DNA of 13,783 bases from B13-G4 sp049190315. GTDB taxonomy: Bacteria > Desulfobacterota > Desulfobacteria > Desulfobacterales > ETH-SRB1. Below are positions 1-7,490 of the stretch, in pieces. The notes beneath the pieces are model-generated. The model saw nothing but the letters and a program-made list of their open reading frames with translations, had not been told where the DNA came from and made no database searches. The stretch covers positions 1-13,783 of the forward strand of contig JAIVWD010000051.1 of the NCBI GenBank assembly GCA_049190315.1, in the 5' to 3' direction. Each line of letters opens with the position of its first letter. Position 1 is the first letter of the stretch. The position numbers were made by a program, and so were the translations under genes.

Positions 1-518
1 ACTTTTTCTTTAACCATAAATCCAATCTTTTTCTTTTCCTTAACATCCACAGTCAAAAGCTGATCCAAAGTTTCAAAAACAATTTGAAAGCGTTCATCTG
101 TTTGTTCCCTCAATTCAGCAAGCTCTCGCTTTAAATCTTCATTATCAGAAATCATGTGACGAAGCTTTGTAAAGGTTCTCATGATTTGAATATTAACAGC
201 GATTGCTCTATCACTATTTAGAATGCCGGACAGCATGGCAACCCCCTGCTCAGTGAATGCGTGAGGCATTTTCCGTATACCTCCTCTGCCTGACTTTTTT
301 GATGTCACAAATTGTGATATCAAAAAATCATATTCGCTTTTTGAAAGCTGAAACATGAAATCCTCAGGAAAACGTTTTTTATGTCTTTTTACGGCCTGAT
401 TTAAAACTCTTGTTTCAACCCCATAAAGCTCTGCAAGATCTTTGTCCAGCATCACTTTAACACTACGAATAAAAAATATTTTACTGGCAACTGCCTCAAT
501 TGAAATTAGCTCGGACAT
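1..518 (-). CDS. ORF6N-domain DNA-binding protein, cut by the left edge
   Basis: The N-terminal 172 codons are visible and the frame stays open to base 1, so the C-terminus is missing. Residues about 8-100 read as an ORF6N domain: the stretch around FIRSVKVMLDKDLAELYGVE (16-35), then RFPEDFMFQLSKSEY (49-63) and HAFTEQGVAMLSGIL (86-100) are the usual family landmarks. ORF6N is a DNA-binding domain known from phages and from mobile or chromosomal regulators related to KilA-N and Bro proteins. Residues about 115-155 are charged and helical, probably a coiled coil. The ATG at 518 has AAGGTAG upstream. It lies 62 bases downstream of the XRE regulator on the same strand, so the two may be co-transcribed. 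The exact function is unknown; a phage- or defence-derived regulator is an inference. Confidence 0.85.
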   Translation of the reverse strand, partial: MSELISIEAVASKIFFIRSVKVMLDKDLAELYGVETRVLNQAVKRHKKRFPEDFMFQLSKSEYDFLISQFVTSKKSGRGGIRKMPHAFTEQGVAMLSGILNSDRAIAVNIQIMRTFTKLRHMISDNEDLKRELAELREQTDERFQIVFETLDQLLTVDVKEKKKIGFMVKEK

Positions 519-580
519 AATTTAATCTACCTTTTTATAGCTTTAACACCCCGGACGATTTGCCTTTCCTCAATACCGAT

Positions 581-1717
581 TCATTTTCTTACCACTTTCC
601 ACCTTTTCAAGACCTTCTCTATTTCAACTACCTCCTCATACCCTTCTTCCGATTCTTTCCCTGTTAACACCAGATCCCACAAACGGCCATTTGGGGTTAA
701 AAGCCTTCTGGAAAGGTCGGGTTCGCCGAAGTCCGTTTTGCCGTAGTGCTCATGAATTTTATCTTTAAGCGGTTGAACCAGAGAGGGATCTATTAAATCG
801 AGTTCATTTAAACGATATAAAAAAGCCTCTGCTGAAACACCAAAGCGATGTTTGATGCGAAGCAGCAGTTCATATGACCAGTGCTTTTTTTGAATCCCTA
901 ATTGTTCAACAGTATCGCTCACAGCTTTTGCGGGCATAAGAAAGGTAGCGGCAAAACGTCTTGCCGCACGATGTGCTGTAAAGGGTTTTTCGCCTGAAGA
1001 ATCAGATGCGGCATTGGTTTGAAACAATTCCACGCCCTGCTGTATAGAATAGGTCAGGATTAAGACCTTTCCCAATTCACAGGCCAGGCAAAAAAGCTGA
1101 CGTTCAGGATTCTGCCTTGCCGTCAAAAAAAAGAAAGCATTCTGATTTAAAGGGTCATAATATGAAAGACTCTCAATTCCTTTAGGCATAGGAACTACGA
1201 TTACACGAAAACCAAGGGTTTCAAAGAGTTCAAAATAGTCAAAGACCACGCCGTGTTCAATTCCGGCAAAACAGCGCACCTTTTCCGAAAGCGCTTCCAT
1301 TCCCCTAATTGTGGGATCGAAGGGAATAACAAGCGGAATATTTGCCCTTTTTTGCGCTTTGCAAATATCTTCAAGAGCACAAAATGCTTCAATTATATCG
1401 TGCGACATCGTTATGATCCTGGAAGGCAGTTCTTCATCTTCTCCGCCGGCTCTTGCCGGAAAAGGGGCTTGTGAGCTTTCGTGCTTTAGAGAGCGAAATT
1501 TATGTTCATCCTCTGCAAAAAGCGTATCAACCGATACGCCCAGTTCTTTTGAAAGCCGGTAAATGACAGATGCTGAAGGGGCGTTTAACCCCCGTTCGAT
1601 CCGGCCTAAAGGGACTTCGTTCATCCCGACCCTGGCCGCCAGCTTCGCCATACTCCAGTTGCGCTGCTGTCTTAGCTTTCGTATATTTCTTCCGATAAAA
1701 CTTAAGTCTAATTTCAT
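581..1717 (-). CDS. XRE-family regulator with degenerate ImmA/IrrE (DUF955) domain
   Basis: The 378-residue protein starts with a Cro/CI-type helix-turn-helix at about residues 8-66 (IRKLRQQRNWSMAKLAARVG, then RIERGLNAPS). After a linker, residues about 145-310 match the ImmA/IrrE fold, with the typical hydrophobic helix before the metal site and a later RRFAATFLMP segment (253-262). Family members normally carry a zinc-binding HExxH at the helix; here the motif is CELGK (213-217), so both histidines are gone while the glutamate remains. Peptidase activity is therefore unlikely, and a sensor or repressor role is more plausible. Related proteins regulate stress responses, toxin-antitoxin systems and mobile elements. 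No Shine-Dalgarno site is visible before the ATG at 1717. The ORF6N gene follows on the same strand. I am confident of the architecture; the target is unknown. Confidence 0.85.
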   Translation of the reverse strand: MKLDLSFIGRNIRKLRQQRNWSMAKLAARVGMNEVPLGRIERGLNAPSASVIYRLSKELGVSVDTLFAEDEHKFRSLKHESSQAPFPARAGGEDEELPSRIITMSHDIIEAFCALEDICKAQKRANIPLVIPFDPTIRGMEALSEKVRCFAGIEHGVVFDYFELFETLGFRVIVVPMPKGIESLSYYDPLNQNAFFFLTARQNPERQLFCLACELGKVLILTYSIQQGVELFQTNAASDSSGEKPFTAHRAARRFAATFLMPAKAVSDTVEQLGIQKKHWSYELLLRIKHRFGVSAEAFLYRLNELDLIDPSLVQPLKDKIHEHYGKTDFGEPDLSRRLLTPNGRLWDLVLTGKESEEGYEEVVEIEKVLKRWKVVRK

Positions 1718-1725
1718 AAACTGTA

Positions 1726-1753
1726 TAAATACTATTTGGTTTTAATTTGTCAA
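1726..1753 (-). promoter_or_regulatory. Candidate promoter and operator of the XRE gene
   Basis: Reading leftward there is a perfect -35 TTGACA (1753-1748) and, 16 bases on, an AT-rich -10 candidate TATTTA (1731-1726), only 3/6 to consensus. An 11-base palindrome AAATA-G-TATTT (1737-1727) covers the -10, as expected for an autoregulatory XRE operator. The inferred transcript would begin almost at the start codon at 1717, which fits the lack of a ribosome binding site. The -35 is convincing; the -10 is weak. Confidence 0.4.
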
Positions 1754-1909
1754 GAAATTTTATTAATAATGGATTCTATTAGAGCTTTTTAGTTTCTAAC
1801 CTAAATTGAGCAGGCTCAAGAGGTAACCTTGGTATGGTAATGCAGAAGGAACTGTCGGGCCGGAGTAAGGCCGCATAAGCGCTAACTTAAGAGAACGGTA
1901 TTTCTCATT
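1754..1909. other. Intergenic stretch without a supported gene
   Basis: Nothing coding is supported here. Bases 1806-1819 form a short inverted repeat (TTGAGC-AG-GCTCAA). Bases 1830-1905 are more GC-rich than the surrounding DNA and look like part of a dispersed or decayed element, but I cannot name it. A short minus-strand reading frame (1796-1981) crosses the 28-bp hairpin repeat and shows no family features. Confidence 0.5.
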
Positions 1910-1937
1910 CGTTATTCCGGCGAAAGCCGGAATCCAG
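1910..1937 (+). repeat. Left 28-bp hairpin repeat
   Basis: The core ATTCCGGC-GAAA-GCCGGAAT is a perfect 8-bp stem with a GAAA tetraloop, flanked by CGTT on the left and CCAG on the right. It is the inverted partner of 2239-2266, with one mismatch (T for C at position 4 of the repeat). It resembles the widespread dispersed hairpin repeats of proteobacteria, of which the Neisseria dRS3 repeat is a relative in form. Confidence 0.85.
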
Positions 1938-1947
1938 GAAGGCATCA

Positions 1948-2238
1948 GTGAACAAACAGCCGGCGGTTTATATTTTAGCAAGCAAACGAAATAGTACCCT
2001 CTATATCGGAGTGACTTCAGACCTTATCAAGAGGATATGGGAACACAAAAACAATATGGTGGAAGGTTTTACCAAACGTTACTGTGTTTATTAACTGGTT
2101 TGGTATGAAGTGCACGAGAGTATGAAATCCGCTATTGAGCGGGAGAAGCGATTAAAAGAATGGAAGCGAAAATGGAAACTGGAATTGATTGAAAGCAGCA
2201 ATCCGAATTGGCAGGATTTGTACAATACGATTGTTTAA
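1948..2238 (+). pseudogene. GIY-YIG small endonuclease, broken by an in-frame stop
   Basis: Translation from GTG at 1948, with AGGAAGG just upstream (1936-1942), gives a typical 96-residue single-domain GIY-YIG protein of the short COG2827/UPF0213 kind. VYILASKRNSTLYIGVTSDL (7-26) holds the VYI and YIG elements; the arginine and histidine of IKRIWEHK follow, and the later helix carries the conserved glutamate in IEREKRLKEWKRKWK. A TAA at 2092-2094 falls between the KRYCVY and LVWYE segments, where relatives read through, and the frame then continues cleanly to the natural TAA at 2236-2238. One base change from AAA or CAA would explain it. No start codon with a good ribosome site restores the second half, so the gene is probably dead, though a sequencing error would also explain this. 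The nuclease class is clear; its biological role is not. Confidence 0.75.
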
Positions 2239-2266
2239 CTGGATTCCGGCTTTCGCCGGAATGACG
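2239..2266 (-). repeat. Right 28-bp hairpin repeat
   Basis: This is the inverted copy of 1910-1937 with the same 8-bp stem and four-base loop. It starts on the base after the GIY-YIG stop codon. On the plus strand it could also act as a transcriptional stop or RNA-stabilising hairpin for that gene, but no T-tract follows. Confidence 0.85.
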
Positions 2267-2278
2267 CTAAATCCCAGC

Positions 2279-2306
2279 GTCTCCACAGTACTTTTGCTGT
2301 GGAGAC
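2279..2306. terminator. Strong hairpin after the antiporter cluster
   Basis: GTCTCCACAG (2279-2288) pairs perfectly with CTGTGGAGAC (2297-2306) around an 8-base loop. It lies about 65 bases beyond the stop of the last antiporter gene and could end that transcript, but no T-run follows on the minus strand. It may instead belong to the neighbouring repeat element. The hairpin itself is certain; terminator function is not. Confidence 0.4.
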
Positions 2307-2369
2307 TCTACTTCTTCACCACGTTTCTACCTTAATCATGCCATATAAAGGTATAGATTGTTACAAGGT

Positions 2370-3887
2370 TTAAGGAAGCGGTAACGTGCCGATTACATTA
2401 TGAAATAGGTTCAGTATAATTTTTGGAAAAAGTCCTAATGTTATTGAAACACCAGCAATAAACAATAGCGGAATCAACATCATAGCCGGAGGATCCTTAA
2501 TTTCTCCGTGTCCGTGATGCTCAAGATCGGGATTCATTTTGCCGAAAAATATTATTTTTGCCGACCTGAATGTATAAGCTACCGTCAATGTAATTGCAGT
2601 GGCTGCAAGTATGGCTATAATCAGACCACCAGGCATCATTTCTATACCGGTATGAAATACTCCTGTGAAAAGAAGCCATTCTGCCGGAAAACTGCTCATT
2701 GGAGGGAACCCTGAAAGCATCATGGCACCCATAATCCAAAGTGCAGTTGTTATTGGCATCTTTGACGCCAGCCCGCCCATTTGTCTCATATCCCTGATGC
2801 CAGTGGTATATACAAGAATACCTGCTGTTGAAAATAGAATTGTTTTACCCATAATGTGGCTTAAAAAGAAGAACATTCCACCTTCAAGGCTTGTTATAGT
2901 TAGCGCAGCTATTCCAAGCAGTGAATACGCAAGCTGGCTTATTGTTGAACAAGCGGCAAAACGCTTAACATCTGTCTGTGCCATTGTAAGAAGTGAGCCG
3001 TATACCATGGTTGCCAAGCCCAGTATCAAAAGCGGCATTGAGAATACCTTGAAATCATCGAGAAGAGGAAAGACTAATATTCTGACTATTACATATGCCG
3101 CTACATTTGCATAAACAGCAAGCAACCCTGCTATACAGGTTGGATGTTCTGCATGAACCTGTGGCATCCATACCTGAAACGGTACTATAGCCATCTTTGC
3201 AAGTAAGGCAACCAGGAAAAACAGAATAATCCAAAAAGTCATTGGATTGCCGGCAAGAGCTGATAGATCCGATATATGAAAGCTTCCAATCTGAGAATAT
3301 GTCATTAATGCTGCTACAATAAAAAACGATGCGCCTATAATAGCCCACAAAAGACATATCATGGCCACTTTTACTCGATCTACATACCCAAACATCGCCA
3401 TAATAAAATAAAGAGGTATTGGCAATAGTTCAAGGAAAAAGTACATTGCAATGAGATTTGTAACTAAACAGACCCCCATGAAACCCATTGGGAAACCTAA
3501 AAACATAATGTAAAATCGCGTATAGTGATTACGCCAGGTACGTTCATCTACATCTCCATATATTGCCTCAATTCTGTGTTTCACATAATGCATTGCATAA
3601 AAAGCAAGGGCTGTACAAAGCATATTTATTATCAATGCAATAGGCAGGCTCAGACCGTCACCAAGAAGGTCAAATGTAATTGCTGAACTCACAAATGGAT
3701 AATTTTCAACAATTATTTCGCCATGATAAACCCTGATACATGCTAAAAAAAGTAAACCCGTACTATATAGAAGGCTGCATCCGGCCAGCCAACCAGCATT
3801 TTTTCCTAATTGCTGTCTGAACAGCAAAATGACAAGTGATGCAATAGCCGGAACAACTACTATTTGTAACAGAATATGAGACATCAT
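2370..3887 (-). CDS. NuoM-like antiporter-fold subunit of the Mrp complex
   Basis: This 505-residue polytopic membrane protein of the proton-conducting NuoM/MrpD family (about 14 predicted helices) is the last gene of the cluster. Landmarks of a proton channel are present: the TM5 glutamate E153 in FFLELLPIPLY, the TM7 lysine K231 in LLAKMAIVPFQVWMP, K309 in the DVKRFAACSTISQL loop, and the TM12 glutamate E403 in FPAEWLLF, which is glutamate in NuoM too. The TM8 lysine expected before the VAAY segment is N261. Canonical Mrp antiporters do not have this extra subunit; it probably extends the membrane arm as a third antiporter module. ATG ATG occurs at 3887 and 3884, with GGAGA upstream; either could be used. 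It starts 25 bases after the NuoL-like stop. The family is certain; whether it pumps is open. Confidence 0.9.
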   Translation of the reverse strand: MMSHILLQIVVVPAIASLVILLFRQQLGKNAGWLAGCSLLYSTGLLFLACIRVYHGEIIVENYPFVSSAITFDLLGDGLSLPIALIINMLCTALAFYAMHYVKHRIEAIYGDVDERTWRNHYTRFYIMFLGFPMGFMGVCLVTNLIAMYFFLELLPIPLYFIMAMFGYVDRVKVAMICLLWAIIGASFFIVAALMTYSQIGSFHISDLSALAGNPMTFWIILFFLVALLAKMAIVPFQVWMPQVHAEHPTCIAGLLAVYANVAAYVIVRILVFPLLDDFKVFSMPLLILGLATMVYGSLLTMAQTDVKRFAACSTISQLAYSLLGIAALTITSLEGGMFFFLSHIMGKTILFSTAGILVYTTGIRDMRQMGGLASKMPITTALWIMGAMMLSGFPPMSSFPAEWLLFTGVFHTGIEMMPGGLIIAILAATAITLTVAYTFRSAKIIFFGKMNPDLEHHGHGEIKDPPAMMLIPLLFIAGVSITLGLFPKIILNLFHNVIGTLPLP

Positions 3888-3912
3888 TTTATCTCCGCAA
3901 TGTCATAAAGTT

Positions 3913-5943
3913 TTATAATAATACCGCAAAAAGAATACCAATAAAAATTGTTAGAATATATACAAGATTAAATGCCAGATCCTCAGACTCTGTCTGCAAT
4001 CGTAAAAACAGTGCCGGGATTCTATTGACAACAAATCCTGGAATTTTTGTATGTGCCAGATTATCAAAACTTTGTTCAATCTTGTAACCTACAATATTAC
4101 CAAGTTTAAGAGTTCCGTTCATGATAAATTTTAAATAAAAAGCATCTATATACCATCTATTCCAGAAGAACTGATGAAAAGACTGTAGAATTGAATTACC
4201 CTCCACAATAGCCTTTGGATCCCATTTTCTGGAAATGAATATCATATAGGCTGGTATGGCACCTAAAAGTATAGACATTACAGAAAGCACTGAAACAAAG
4301 ATATGATAATTGAACGGATGTTCTCCGGCAGGCATAACCGGCAGACCTAATGTGCCTGTCAAATTTGTACTAAATCCTTCTTGAATAATATGTTCAACCT
4401 TTGGGCCTAACAGTCCAAGGACAACTACAAGAACTGCCAGCACAGCGCATGCACCCCACATGGTTGGGGATGCCTCATGAGGTGGCTTGCCTTCTTCTTT
4501 AATATGTTGTATATTTTTGCTCTCCGGCCCGAAAAATATCATGCCTACCATACGTGTTGTATAGAATGCTGTCAGCACAACGGTTAACATTGATAAAATA
4601 AATATCGGCATATGATGAGCTTCAAGAGCCTTGAGCAGGATCATATCTTTGCTCCAGAATCCCGGCAAAGGCGGGAGCCCCATCAAGCATAGAGCAGCAA
4701 TCAACATGGCTATCCACGTAATGGGCATATATTTCTTCATTGATCCCATATCATTCATGTATATTGAATGCGCTGCATGTATTACAGAACCTGCACATAA
4801 AAACAGACATGCTTTGAATACTGCATGGCTGACAAGATGAAAGATTCCAGATGTTGTACCCCCAACCAGCACAGACTGGCTTAAACCAGCCATCCCAAGA
4901 CCAACCCACATGTAGCCGATCTGGCTGACTGTAGAAAATGCAAGCGCTTTTTTCAGTTCGAGTGCAACCAGACCCTGTGTCGCGGCAACAAAGGCCGTAA
5001 TTACTCCAACCCATGCTACAATTGTAAAAAACATAGCTGCTTCTTCCACGCCTGCTACCCAGTACCCATAGTAAAAAATTGGAATAAACCTTGCGACCAG
5101 ATAAACACCGCTTTTTACCATTGTTGCAGCATGAATCAAAGCTGATACAGGACCTGGGCCTGCCATTGCTTCAGGAAGCCATTCATGAAATGGAAACTGA
5201 GCCGACTTCCCAATAGGGCCCGCCAGAAGCAAACAGGTTGCAAGTATAATCATACCTGGTGTCTTTGCCATTTCAGGAATCCAGATAGATGCAGTTGTAT
5301 AAAGCTCCATAATATTTAATGTTTTTGCATAGTAGTATACTACAAAAATACCGCCCAGCATCAGCATATCACCCAAACCTGTAACAACCAGGGCTTTTAA
5401 ACCACAATGCGATGGAGTGGTAAATTTAGTCGGAGCGGGTCCACCTATCCAATACTTCTTCTCGTCTCTCCAGTAGTAACCGATCAAAGCGTAGCTGCAC
5501 AAACCAACCAGCTTCCATCCAACAAAAAGAAACAATAAGTTATTGACAAGAACGAGTAAAAGCATACTTCCAACAAATAGATTAACCAGCATCAAAAATC
5601 TGGTTTTCCCGGGATCTCCCTCCATGTATCCGAGGCAATAAACCGCGATAACGCTGCTTACAATCGCAACGACATTGGCCAGAATAATGCTCAATGGATC
5701 TACCAATACACCGAATTCTACTACTATAGGCACTTCAAGCCATATGATTGAACTTTCCAGCGGCAATGCTTCGGGATGAAACAAATTCGGCAATATCATT
5801 AGACTGGCGGCTGCAGACAGCAATGGGAATAATACGGCTGCGGCGCTTCGTAGGGTAGGATTGATCCGATCCATCAAAGCGATCATTACTACGCCTATGA
5901 AGGGAAAAATCATACACAACCATGCGAGTTGCAAAGTATCCAC
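3913..5943 (-). CDS. NuoL/MrpA-like antiporter-fold subunit
   Basis: The 676-residue protein aligns with NuoL of complex I and the N-terminal part of MrpA. Conserved pieces are GKSAQFPFHEWLPEAMAGP (245-263, with K246 on TM7), SALIHAATMVKSGVYLVARF (267-286, H271 and K277 on TM8), ELKKALAFSTVSQIGYM (329-345), SHAVFKACLFLCAGS (372-386) and LPPLPGFWSKDMILL (423-437, K432 on TM12). The C-terminal region from about 585 (FFWNRWYIDAFY) resembles the extra helices of NuoL. The MrpA C-terminal domains are absent and encoded separately upstream. The oddity is K144 in VGWKLVGLCSY, where the family has glutamate. The start is GTG at 5943 with AGGAGG seven bases upstream; mrpD lies 51 bases before it. It probably forms the distal antiporter module of the complex. 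Confidence 0.92.
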   Translation of the reverse strand: MDTLQLAWLCMIFPFIGVVMIALMDRINPTLRSAAAVLFPLLSAAASLMILPNLFHPEALPLESSIIWLEVPIVVEFGVLVDPLSIILANVVAIVSSVIAVYCLGYMEGDPGKTRFLMLVNLFVGSMLLLVLVNNLLFLFVGWKLVGLCSYALIGYYWRDEKKYWIGGPAPTKFTTPSHCGLKALVVTGLGDMLMLGGIFVVYYYAKTLNIMELYTTASIWIPEMAKTPGMIILATCLLLAGPIGKSAQFPFHEWLPEAMAGPGPVSALIHAATMVKSGVYLVARFIPIFYYGYWVAGVEEAAMFFTIVAWVGVITAFVAATQGLVALELKKALAFSTVSQIGYMWVGLGMAGLSQSVLVGGTTSGIFHLVSHAVFKACLFLCAGSVIHAAHSIYMNDMGSMKKYMPITWIAMLIAALCLMGLPPLPGFWSKDMILLKALEAHHMPIFILSMLTVVLTAFYTTRMVGMIFFGPESKNIQHIKEEGKPPHEASPTMWGACAVLAVLVVVLGLLGPKVEHIIQEGFSTNLTGTLGLPVMPAGEHPFNYHIFVSVLSVMSILLGAIPAYMIFISRKWDPKAIVEGNSILQSFHQFFWNRWYIDAFYLKFIMNGTLKLGNIVGYKIEQSFDNLAHTKIPGFVVNRIPALFLRLQTESEDLAFNLVYILTIFIGILFAVLL

Positions 5944-5994
5944 GTATCGACCTCCTAAAACAGATGATGTGTAACCATCCCTGTTCTCATCATG

Positions 5995-7488
5995 TTAAAA
6001 ACTTGCCGGGATGATATGCTGAATCACTGTATTAATTATCTCAGGACTGAAAATACCACAAACCAGTATCCCGGCAGCCATAATCAGTATAGGTATAAGC
6101 ATACTTATTGGAACTTCATCTAACCTGTATGTTATATAGGGAGTTGTTCTTGAATAATCCGGAATTACATCTTCAAACGCTGCAATCTTTATGACCCTGA
6201 AGAAGTAAATAACATTAAGAATACTGCTCGTTAACAGCACAGCTACAAAAACCCACTGTTTAGCATCAATTGATCCTATGATTAAATACATCTTGCTGAA
6301 AAAGCCACATGTCGGCGGTATTCCAACCATAGAAAAGGCACCAATTAAAAACGCCGTCATGGTAAACGGCATTTTTCTGTAAAGATCTTTAAATCCTGTA
6401 ATATTACAGGATCCTGTCTTGTATATGATAGCCCCTGCGACCAGAAACACACAGCCTTTTGTAAAAGCTTCATTTAGAATGTGGAGTACAGCACCGGTAA
6501 GGCCAGATCTGTTTGCCAGTCCTATTCCTAAAGCAATGTATCCAATCTGTGCCACAACTGAGTAAGACAGCATCTTCTTTAGGTCATTTTGGGCGATGGC
6601 ATATATCGAACCGACGATTACGGCAACTGCCGCCATCCAGGTGAGTATGGTTGTCACAGGAATTATCTCTATGAAGAAAACGGGCTTAAAGACAGTAAAC
6701 ATAATCCGTATCATCATGTATGCCGCTACCTTTGTCATTAAGGGCGCCACCAGGCCGCTGACCGTTGAAGGAGCATCAGTATACGCATTGGGAGCCCATG
6801 CATGCAAAGGATAAAGCGCCATCTTCAGGCCGATGCCCACGATCATAAAGACGCCTGCCGTCAACACAACTCTGGAATGGTAGAATTCCGGCAATCGCTG
6901 GGCCACGTCCAGCATATTCAGCGAGCCGGTAATAATATACAGGTAACCTACACCAAGAAGATAAAACGAGGCTCCTATTGTACCCATTATGATATATCGA
7001 AACGTTGCAAAAGGAGCTCCATCCCTGCCTATGGCCATGAGAGCATAACATGAAAGTGCAGCGATCTCTAAAAACACAAATACATTGAACAGGTCCCCTG
7101 TTACAACTATTCCGAGAAGGCCTGTAACAAGGAGCAGGAAAAGCGTATAGAACGGAACAACCTTTTCGGGCATTTCCTTTTCAACGCTTTTTTTGGAATA
7201 TATGGAAACAATTAGACTGATAACCGATATTATCACCAGAACAAATGCATTGAGATAATCTATTGCATACTCGATCCCCCACGGAGGGGCCCATCCTCCG
7301 AGATAATATGAAAATGGCCCGCTCTCTATTACTCTATTTAAAATGCTAAGAGATGCTATAAGTGGAACAACGAGAACGGCAACGACCCATGGGTGGCACA
7401 GTCCTTTTTTCCACCATCCAATAACCGGCACAAAAAGAGCGGCCATTAGAGGAATGACTATTACAAGAGCAGCAAATTGGGTTGCCAT
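5995..7488 (-). CDS. mrpD: Mrp antiporter subunit D
   Basis: The 497-residue polytopic protein matches MrpD/MnhD, an antiporter-fold subunit that carries protons across the membrane in the Mrp Na+/H+ antiporter. The full set of functional charges is visible: TM5 glutamate E141 in VFVFLEIAALSCYAL, TM7 lysine K222 in GIGLKMALYPLHAWAPNAY, TM8 lysine K253 in LMTKVAAY, the NDLKKMLSYSVVAQIGYI loop (301-318), and TM12 lysine K399 in GFFSKMYLI. Length is normal for the family. The ATG at 7488 has GGGAG seven bases upstream and follows the mrpC stop by two bases, so translation is coupled. Of the three antiporter-like subunits here this is the one with no suspicious substitutions, so it is the best candidate for active ion transport. 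Confidence 0.95.
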   Translation of the reverse strand: MATQFAALVIVIPLMAALFVPVIGWWKKGLCHPWVVAVLVVPLIASLSILNRVIESGPFSYYLGGWAPPWGIEYAIDYLNAFVLVIISVISLIVSIYSKKSVEKEMPEKVVPFYTLFLLLVTGLLGIVVTGDLFNVFVFLEIAALSCYALMAIGRDGAPFATFRYIIMGTIGASFYLLGVGYLYIITGSLNMLDVAQRLPEFYHSRVVLTAGVFMIVGIGLKMALYPLHAWAPNAYTDAPSTVSGLVAPLMTKVAAYMMIRIMFTVFKPVFFIEIIPVTTILTWMAAVAVIVGSIYAIAQNDLKKMLSYSVVAQIGYIALGIGLANRSGLTGAVLHILNEAFTKGCVFLVAGAIIYKTGSCNITGFKDLYRKMPFTMTAFLIGAFSMVGIPPTCGFFSKMYLIIGSIDAKQWVFVAVLLTSSILNVIYFFRVIKIAAFEDVIPDYSRTTPYITYRLDEVPISMLIPILIMAAGILVCGIFSPEIINTVIQHIIPASF

Positions 7489-7490
7489 AT

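Larger units (their letters stand above)
1910..2266 (+). mobile_element. GIY-YIG gene framed by inverted hairpin repeats
   Basis: A 357-base unit is bounded by two inverted 28-bp repeats that match at 27 positions. The enclosed small GIY-YIG gene begins 10 bases after the left repeat and its stop codon abuts the right repeat with no gap, so repeat and gene appear to form one unit. There is no transposase and no target-site duplication that I can see. Small GIY-YIG genes beside such ATTCC..GGAAT hairpin repeats are, from memory, met in other proteobacterial genomes. Mobility of the unit is inference. Confidence 0.5.

Noticed and set aside
1798..1909. Fragment of a group II intron or other structured RNA
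   Set aside because: The stretch looks structured, but I see no GUGYG start, no domain V and no reverse transcriptase nearby.
1796..1981. 61-codon minus-strand open frame
   Set aside because: It runs through the hairpin repeat and the start of the GIY-YIG gene, giving repeat-derived residues only.
2665..3114. 149-codon plus-strand open frame
   Set aside because: It is antisense to the NuoM-like gene, whose reading frame is strongly conserved; the antisense product matches no family.
3913..5943. DabB subunit of a DabAB inorganic-carbon pump
   Set aside because: DabB is NuoL-like, but no DUF2309 (DabA) partner is present and the gene sits within an mrp cluster.
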